Origin: an uncultured Bacteroidales bacterium
GTDB taxonomy: Bacteria; Bacteroidota; Bacteroidia; Bacteroidales; Muribaculaceae
DNA: 42,168 bases
Direction of reading: 5' to 3'
Assembly: GCA_902793405.1 (NCBI GenBank)
Contig: CADBDH010000025.1
Coordinates: 1 to 42,168, forward strand
Shown here in pieces: positions 37,063 through 42,168 of this stretch (position 1 is its first letter; each line of letters starts with the position of its first letter). Made by a program: the position numbers and the translations under genes. The notes beneath the pieces were generated by a model that searched no databases, was not told the origin of the DNA, and saw only the letters and a list, made by a program, of their open reading frames with translations.

Positions 37063-38256
37063 TTAGCGGGCGTTGTAGGCTTCGAGGGCTTTCTCGAGCA
37101 CTACCAGGGCTCGCTTGAGGTCGTCGATCTTGAGCACGTAGGCCATGCGCACCTCGTTCTTGCCCAGGCCGGGGGTGGCATAGAAACCGCTGGCAGGAGC
37201 CATCATCACGGTCTCACCCTCGTAGTTGAACTCCTCGAGGCACCAGCGGCAGAAGTCGTCGATGTCCTTGACGGGCAACTTGGCCACGGTGTAGAAGGCA
37301 CCCATGGGCATGGGGCTGAAGACGCCGGGAATCTTGTTCAAGCCCTCAACCAGGCAGTTGCGGCGGGCGATGTACTCGTCATATACTGCCTTGTGGTAGG
37401 CCTGGGGTGCATCGAGCGATGCCTCAGCGACGATCTGGCCAATCAGGGGAGGACTCAGACGGGCCTGAGCCAACTTCATGGCAGCAGCGCGCACTTCCTT
37501 GTTGCGGGTGATGAAGGCACCGATGCGGATACCGCACTCGCTGTAACGCTTCGACACACTGTCAATCATGATGACGTTGTTCTCGATACCCTCGAGATGC
37601 ATGGCGCTGGTGTAGGGCGCATCGCTGTAGATGAACTCGCGGTAAACCTCGTCGGCAAACAGGAACAGGTCATATTTCTTCACCAGGTCACGCAGGCGCA
37701 TCAGCTCCTCGCGGCTGTACAGCGTGCCAGTGGGGTTGTTGGGGTTGCAGATCATGATGGCGCGGGTGCGCTCGTTGATGACCTTCTCAAACTCCTCGAC
37801 GGGGGGCAGTGCAAAGCCGTCCTCGATGTGAGTGGTGATGGAGCGGACCTTAGCACCGGTCTCGCAGGCAAAGCCCATATAGTTGGCGTAAGCGGGTTCG
37901 GGGATGATCACCTCGTCACCGGGGTTCAAGCATACCATGAAGGCCATCTGCACGGCCTCGCTGCCACCACAGGTCACGATGATGTCGTCAACGTTGAGGT
38001 TGATGTCATAGCGCTTGTAGTAACCTACCAGCTTCTCTACATAGGAGGGATAACCCTGTGAGGGTGAATATTCAAGCACCTTGCGGTCAACATGCTTCAG
38101 GGCCTCCAGACCTTCCTCGGGGGTGGGCAGGTCGGGCTGACCGATATTGAGGTGATACACTTTGATACCGCGTTTCTTAGCGTCGGCGGCAAAGGGAGCC
38201 AGCTTGCGGATGGGCGAAGCGGGCATGTCAACGCTGCGTTGTGAAATCTTAGGCAT
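37063..38256 (-). CDS. PLP-dependent aminotransferase (class I/II, aspartate aminotransferase-like)
   Basis: A 397-residue cytoplasmic fold-type I aminotransferase that uses pyridoxal phosphate. The Schiff-base lysine is Lys236 in DSVSKRYSECGIRIG. Other conserved points are the substrate motif LNIGQPDLPTP (36-46), the PLP-stacking region CGGSEA (96-101), Asn174 in CNPNNPTGT, Asp202 in ADEVYREF, and the C-terminal substrate-carboxylate Arg in NEVRMAY. Length is normal. Lack of the usual SMSKxF motif (here SVSKRYSECG) places it in the Bacteroidetes group often annotated simply as pyridoxal phosphate-dependent aminotransferase. Aspartate is the likeliest donor but is not proven. It is a single gene with its own promoter at 38317-38347. 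Confidence 0.92.
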   Translation of the reverse strand: MPKISQRSVDMPASPIRKLAPFAADAKKRGIKVYHLNIGQPDLPTPEEGLEALKHVDRKVLEYSPSQGYPSYVEKLVGYYKRYDINLNVDDIIVTCGGSEAVQMAFMVCLNPGDEVIIPEPAYANYMGFACETGAKVRSITTHIEDGFALPPVEEFEKVINERTRAIMICNPNNPTGTLYSREELMRLRDLVKKYDLFLFADEVYREFIYSDAPYTSAMHLEGIENNVIMIDSVSKRYSECGIRIGAFITRNKEVRAAAMKLAQARLSPPLIGQIVAEASLDAPQAYHKAVYDEYIARRNCLVEGLNKIPGVFSPMPMGAFYTVAKLPVKDIDDFCRWCLEEFNYEGETVMMAPASGFYATPGLGKNEVRMAYVLKIDDLKRALVVLEKALEAYNAR

Positions 38257-38316
38257 AATTCTGATTTTCTAGATGTTGTTTGATAATGATATTTGAAGTT
38301 GTCAATTTTCAGCCGA

Positions 38317-38347
38317 CAAAATTACACTTTTTTTTTCAAACCACCAA
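38317..38347 (-). promoter_or_regulatory. Promoter of the aminotransferase gene
   Basis: Minus strand TTGG (38347-38344), 19 nt, TAATTTTG (38324-38317): exact -7 box with correct spacing, 60 nt from the ATG. Confidence 0.7.
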
Positions 38348-38385
38348 TACAACACATTTATTCGGCTTAACGAACTTCAAAACGA

Positions 38386-38520
38386 GCCTCGCGCTAAGAC
38401 GCTAAGACGCTAAGGTTTTCAAACAACTTAAACAAATATTGGGTTAAACAACTGTAACAACTTCTTTGTTTTTGGCATCCGCGCTCTTTTGCCTCACGCT
38501 AAGTCGCTGAGACGCTAAGA
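38386..38520 (+). repeat. Two copies of a CGCTAAGAC-unit repeat in a 406-bp gap
   Basis: GCCTCGCGCTAAGAC and GCCTCACGCTAAGTC start at 38386 and 38491. Each continues as three units of CGCTAAGA type (38392-38415 and 38497-38520). The gap 38257-38662 otherwise contains the aminotransferase promoter and the hairpin at 38593-38625; no gene is seen. Confidence 0.75.
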
Positions 38521-38592
38521 TTTTTAAGTCGGCTAATTTCACGAATTAAACTAATGGGCTCGCGCATAATAGCCAGACTTTGGGATTATATG

Positions 38593-38625
38593 ACAAAAGG
38601 GCATCTGCATGAGATGCCCTTTTGT
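38593..38625 (-). terminator. Terminator of the sixth C10 gene
   Basis: Perfect 14-bp inverted repeat (38593-38606 and 38612-38625), 5-nt loop. The stem base is ACAAAA/TTTTGT, so the transcript ends U-rich. Confidence 0.8.
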
Positions 38626-38662
38626 ATTTCAGTTTACTCGTGTTTTAGAGTAAGGGACGATA

Positions 38663-40795
38663 TCAATCGTTGGTACCCAACATTTTGTCGATGAGGTTGG
38701 TCACATCTGAGATGTTGATGGTGCCGTCGCCATTGATGTCGGCGCTGGCGTCATATTCTGCACCTTCGCCCTGAATCATCATGTCGATAAGAGCCGTAAC
38801 ATCGGCGATGTTGATGCTGCCATCGTGGTTCACGTCACCGTTCTCGTAAATCGGGCCGTTGTCAAACAGGGTAACGGTCTCGATGTTACTCCATGCGCTC
38901 TGGGTGCCGTTTGTGTAATAGGCCTTTACCCTATAGGTGAACGAGCCACCCTCGGTCAAGCCGGTCACGGTGTAGAACTTGTCGGTGATACCGGTAATCA
39001 CGCGGCCAGTCTCGTCACCATCCTCAATGGGCAGGGTAAACATCATCTTGGCAGCATCAATTGTCGCGCTGTAGATGTCCACCTGAGTAACAACCACTCG
39101 CTTGGTGTTGGTGCCGTCGCCACCGGTGATGGTCACCTTCTGCTCGGCGTCGGCTTCACAGTTCACGACAAATGTATAGATTTGATCGGCATTGACAACA
39201 ACGCTTTGAGAACTACTACCACATGTGACGGTAACAGGTATGTCGGTGTCGACCGACTGGTAGGGCTTCAAGGTGAGCATGACAGTCATCTTGCCACCGC
39301 TCTGGGTCATGTCGAGGGCCGGTGTCGTCAAAGTGCCGACACTGCCACCGCCACCCATACGAATACCGCCACGGGCCTCGTAGACATTGCTGCCGGTCCA
39401 ACCCTGATTTGTGCACAACCTGTTAACATCGGAAAGAGGACGGGAACCATTTTCTGATGCATAGGGGAAGGTCTCGGTAAAGACTTTCTCATACACGCCA
39501 GGCTCGCTGCCATCATCGGTATTCACTTCGAGCGTGTAGCTGGTAACGTTCTCGGCAGGTGTCTCATCGGTCCAGTTGGCACGGAACGAGGTCAAGGTGA
39601 TGTGAGTGCTGTCAACGGGCTGCATCACGGGATCATAGGCCTCGATGGGAGCAGGAGGCTCAATGCCCATGACCATCAACTCACCCAGGCTGTAGTTGTA
39701 GCCCTGATTGCTGAACGCACGCAGGGCAAAGTAGCCGTTACCGGTACCACCCCAGCCCCAGTTGATGGAGTACATGCCACTGGATGCATCATAGCCATCG
39801 ACATTGAAGGCGTGGCCGTAGAACGAGTTATAGGCATTGCTGTAGCTATAAGCGCAATAGACCACGGGGCGGCCTGCAGCCAGCTCATCCTGCAGCATCA
39901 CACTCCAGTCGGCATCACTGATGAGCATGTCTTCACCATTGGTGTCAAAGTTCAGCTTGGCCTTATACTCGACACGGGCATCCACATAGCCAAACAAGTG
40001 GCAAGCCCTTAGGATGTCGTCTTCCCAGGCCTCGCTGCCCTCGTTGGTGTAGTCCATCTGCTCGGCCTGACCGATGTATCGCATGAGCCATGCCACGGCA
40101 TTACGCTCGGCGTCTGTAGCGTACAACGTGTACTCAGGCAGCATATTGGCCCAGTCAAAGGTGATGGAGGGCAATGTCGGGAGGTCGAATCTGCGGGTAC
40201 GGGTGGTGTAACCGGGCACCTCGGGAGTGGGCTGTGTGGGATACTGCCACTTGTAGAACACCTGTGCCAGCGACGTGGCAGCACAACCGGTCTGGCCGCG
40301 GCGGTCACCGTCCATGGGGCACTGGTTGTAGAAGGGATAGCCCTGGTTCCACTTGGCTTCGAGCATCGGTGCGACGCTCTCGGTGCGATTGGCCCTGAGG
40401 GCAGGTTTCTCCACTACCAGTCCAGGATGAGCCTGGAGGTACTCCATCTGGTGTTTGAAATTATCCAACCAGAATTTCATGTTCTCGGGCATAGCATTCA
40501 TGTCGAAAGGCTTGACGCCGTAGGCCAGAATATCCTGGGCACGGTCATCACCAGCGACAATGACGAAGCCATTTTCAGAACTGAAGACGTAATAAACGGG
40601 CTGGCTGAGATTTGACGAACTCAACTCGGTGTGTTGCAGCCTGAGGTTGGGTGCCGATGCGCCCATCAGGCGCTTGCCGGCCACACTCTGCATAAAGCTA
40701 TTCGCAGTTGCTTGAGCCTTTGCTGCATCGACCTGAGCAGCAAACACTTGCGTCGCCATCAACAAGATTGCGGCAAGAAAAAGAATTCTTTTCAT
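38663..40795 (-). CDS. Secreted C10 cysteine protease with dockerin-like tail, lacking the Ig-like domain
   Basis: A 710-residue family member, about 80-95 residues shorter than its intact paralogues. Signal peptide (1-20), prodomain (about 21-125, FVIVAGDDRAQDIL), C10 domain with Cys171 in GCAATSLAQ and His328 in GHAFNVDGY with HxxNWGW-type loop SINWGWGG. After the joint MGIEPPAP (377-384) the sequence goes directly to the FN3-like start EAYDPVMQPVDSTHITLTS, so the Ig-like domain present in the others is absent. The insert in the FN3 domain (about 428-590) is of a different type, glycine-rich, with a GGIRMGGGGSVGTLTTPALD stretch. Dockerin-like pair at about 652-710 (DVNHDGSINIADV, DINGDGTINISDV), without CxxC. 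It has its own promoter and terminator. Confidence 0.93.
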   Translation of the reverse strand: MKRILFLAAILLMATQVFAAQVDAAKAQATANSFMQSVAGKRLMGASAPNLRLQHTELSSSNLSQPVYYVFSSENGFVIVAGDDRAQDILAYGVKPFDMNAMPENMKFWLDNFKHQMEYLQAHPGLVVEKPALRANRTESVAPMLEAKWNQGYPFYNQCPMDGDRRGQTGCAATSLAQVFYKWQYPTQPTPEVPGYTTRTRRFDLPTLPSITFDWANMLPEYTLYATDAERNAVAWLMRYIGQAEQMDYTNEGSEAWEDDILRACHLFGYVDARVEYKAKLNFDTNGEDMLISDADWSVMLQDELAAGRPVVYCAYSYSNAYNSFYGHAFNVDGYDASSGMYSINWGWGGTGNGYFALRAFSNQGYNYSLGELMVMGIEPPAPIEAYDPVMQPVDSTHITLTSFRANWTDETPAENVTSYTLEVNTDDGSEPGVYEKVFTETFPYASENGSRPLSDVNRLCTNQGWTGSNVYEARGGIRMGGGGSVGTLTTPALDMTQSGGKMTVMLTLKPYQSVDTDIPVTVTCGSSSQSVVVNADQIYTFVVNCEADAEQKVTITGGDGTNTKRVVVTQVDIYSATIDAAKMMFTLPIEDGDETGRVITGITDKFYTVTGLTEGGSFTYRVKAYYTNGTQSAWSNIETVTLFDNGPIYENGDVNHDGSINIADVTALIDMMIQGEGAEYDASADINGDGTINISDVTNLIDKMLGTND

Positions 40796-40887
40796 AATTG
40801 TTTGGTTTATAGTTTACAATAGTGAAATTGGGTTAATCAGGTTTCACGGCTAATCCTTTGAAGCATCATTTAGTCAAAGAATCGCTA

Positions 40888-40895
40888 CAAAGATA
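40888..40895 (-). promoter_or_regulatory. -7 element of the sixth C10 gene
   Basis: Minus strand TATCTTTG, exact -7 box, 92 nt before the ATG at 40795. No good -33 box is seen. Confidence 0.5.
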
Positions 40896-40947
40896 AGCGA
40901 AAATATCCAATATTCAGCATTTTCCAAACAAAACGTACGCCATTCAA

Positions 40948-40996
40948 CAAAAAATTGGGCCCTGCGTTTGACTCAGATGGTGCAAACACAGGGCCC
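40948..40996 (-). terminator. Rho-independent terminator of the seventh C10-family gene
   Basis: A 14-bp stem with one mismatch (40983-40996 with 40957-40970). On the minus strand it is followed by AATTTTTTG. Confidence 0.88.
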
Positions 40997-41031
40997 GAAT
41001 TGATAAACTGGTGAGCTATCAGCGGCTTGCT

Positions 41032-41913
41032 TTAATTGCCAGTAAGCAGCATGTCGATGAGTCTGGCCACGTCGGCGATATTGATTTCGCCGTTGCCGTC
41101 AACATCGGCACAGATGCTGCAAATATTATCTTGAGTTCCTAACAAGCCATCAATCAAGGCTGTAACATCAGCAATCGTAACCTTACCGTCATGGTCCACA
41201 TCACCGATTGAGTAGCCGTGGCCTTCTCCAGCGAGGACAACGGTCTTGGCCTTGCTCCAAGGGCTCCAGGTGTCATCGGTGTAGTGGGCCTTCACGCGGA
41301 AGAAGAAGGTGCCGCCGGCAGTCAGGTTCTTAACCGTGTAGAACTTGTCGGGGGTGATGCCGGTGATAAGACGATAGGTAGCATCGCCTTCCTCGTTAAC
41401 AGCTTTGAGTTCGGGTTCACTTGCATCGCCGGCATAGATCTTGATGCTCTCAATCTGGCCATAATCATTGGGGTAATAGTCGCCACGGATGGTGATCTGC
41501 TCACTCTCGGTGCAATCCAGCACAAAGACATAGTCGGCAAAATTACCGGGAGCCAAATCCACGTGTTCTGACTGGAGACTGGTGGATACCGTCACGCCAG
41601 AAGTGCGCCAGGTGTTGTAGCCCGAAGCGCGCAGGACAACAGTCACCTTCTCGTATCCGGTCAAGTCATATTGCGGCGTGATGATACCACCACCGGAACC
41701 CAACTGGAGGTAACCGTTGCCAGTGAACAACTGGCGGCCGTCATAGGTCCAGCCCTCGGGGAAATAGTCCTGCCAGTGAGAAATCACACTGGAACTGCTG
41801 TAAGTCAATTCACTCCAGTCTGTTTCTCCCAGTAAAGCAGTTATGGGCTTAGTAGCCACCTCAAGTGTGTAACTTTCAACGTTCTTGGCTGGAGTCTCAT
41901 CGGTCCAGTCGCC
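41032..41913 (-). CDS. C-terminal part of a frameshifted C10-family protein: FN3-like, insert, dockerin-like pair
   Basis: From about 41913 the frame reads GDWTDETPAKNVESYTLEVA, the middle of the FN3-like domain, although the only start codon in this part is at 41859. A beta-rich insert (EGWTYDGRQLFTGNGYLQLG through IESIKIYAGDA), the second FN3 half (YTVKNLTAGGTFFFRVKAHY) and a dockerin-like pair (DVDHDGKVTIADV, DVDGNGEINIADV) with CSIC between the repeats follow. It continues the open frame at 41841-42168 after a loss of about 28 nt. It is not a separate gene. Confidence 0.75.
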   Translation of the reverse strand, partial: GDWTDETPAKNVESYTLEVATKPITALLGETDWSELTYSSSSVISHWQDYFPEGWTYDGRQLFTGNGYLQLGSGGGIITPQYDLTGYEKVTVVLRASGYNTWRTSGVTVSTSLQSEHVDLAPGNFADYVFVLDCTESEQITIRGDYYPNDYGQIESIKIYAGDASEPELKAVNEEGDATYRLITGITPDKFYTVKNLTAGGTFFFRVKAHYTDDTWSPWSKAKTVVLAGEGHGYSIGDVDHDGKVTIADVTALIDGLLGTQDNICSICADVDGNGEINIADVARLIDMLLTGN

Positions 41914-42168
41914 TCATTGGCCTCAAGCATCACGGGGTCGTGCTTCTCAAACACAGAGGTGCCCACGATTCTGATGACTACATCCTCGGCATTCTCGCTG
42001 CTCAAAGTGATGGTGGCATTGTGGGTGCCTACCTCCTGGGGAGCATAGGTGATGGTGATGTCCTTGCCGCTCTCGACCTCGCTCAAGGCGATATGGTTAA
42101 CGTCGATCGAGAAGACGCCATTGGGATCGTCGAGGGTAACGGTCACATCATGGTCGAGGTAGTAGCCA
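41841..42168 (-). CDS. Upstream part of the same frameshifted C10-family gene (runs off the right edge)
   Basis: The frame is open to the window edge and encodes the end of an Ig-like domain (YYLDHDVTVTLDDPNGVF, then ITITYAPQEVGTHNATITLS) and the FN3 opening DPVMLEANE. Paralogues here read, for example, LPANEDYIKLTSFRADWTD; in this gene ten codons are replaced by two bases, so the frame shifts at 41911-41913 and ends at a stop at 41841 after 23 unrelated residues. The catalytic domain would lie beyond the window. The product would be a C10 protease without insert or dockerin, if the deletion is real. Confidence 0.75.
   Translation of the reverse strand, partial: GYYLDHDVTVTLDDPNGVFSIDVNHIALSEVESGKDITITYAPQEVGTHNATITLSSENAEDVVIRIVGTSVFEKHDPVMLEANEATGPMRLQPRTLKVTHLRWLLSP

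Overview
The window reads as chromosomal DNA of a Bacteroidales bacterium, most likely a gut Muribaculaceae or Prevotellaceae member. The signs are Bacteroidetes promoters (TTTG or TTGG, about 19-21 bp, then TAnnTTTG) ahead of many genes, weak Shine-Dalgarno signals, a TolC/RND efflux operon, a Bacteroidetes-style putative porin, a type IX-like C-terminal tail, and a family of secreted C10 (streptopain-type) cysteine proteases ending in dockerin-like calcium-binding repeats. I see no tRNA, rRNA, insertion sequence, prophage or CRISPR array.

Layout. 1-3.8 kb (minus strand): the start of a ferredoxin-type subunit gene cut by the left edge, a membrane pyrophosphatase (hppA) and a DUF2461 gene. 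4.0-8.5 kb: a C10 protease whose large repetitive C-terminal half is now out of frame. 8.6-15.4 kb: a TetR regulator with a 30-bp palindrome over its promoter, then TolC, membrane-fusion and RND pump genes and a PII-like protein, evidently one efflux operon. 15.5-17.5 kb: a putative porin. 17.7-28.1 kb: four C10 protease/dockerin genes in tandem, the second and third as an operon. 28.4-34.1 kb: a small secreted tail protein, then housekeeping genes (cardiolipin synthase, ispE, grpE, dnaJ, an RluA-family pseudouridine synthase). 34.1-38.3 kb (minus): a large protein of unknown function, a periplasmic binding-protein-like protein and a PLP aminotransferase. 38.7-42.2 kb (minus): one more intact C10 protease and the C-terminal part of a seventh family member, which also carries a frameshift and runs off the right edge.

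The seven C10-family members share one plan: signal peptide, inhibitory prodomain, C10 catalytic domain (Cys in a GC[PSA]A motif, His in GHAFNVDGY), Ig-like domain, a fibronectin-III-like domain with a second beta-rich module inserted in it, and a dockerin-like pair. Members differ by module loss or swap, by a CxxC between the dockerin repeats, and by two out-of-frame deletions of about 30 nt. This looks like a locally expanding, recombining set of secreted proteases for host or dietary protein.

The least explained non-coding signal is a family of 7-bp-period arrays (GTTTAGA/GTTTAGG/GATTAGA) that begin at or just after stop codons, always in the sense orientation of the upstream gene, and follow a perfect or near-perfect hairpin in three of five cases. 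Other notable sites are a sigma-54-like TGGCACG-N4-TTGC element inside a repeated sequence at 35.9 kb and three 11-bp repeats spaced three helical turns apart upstream of hppA.
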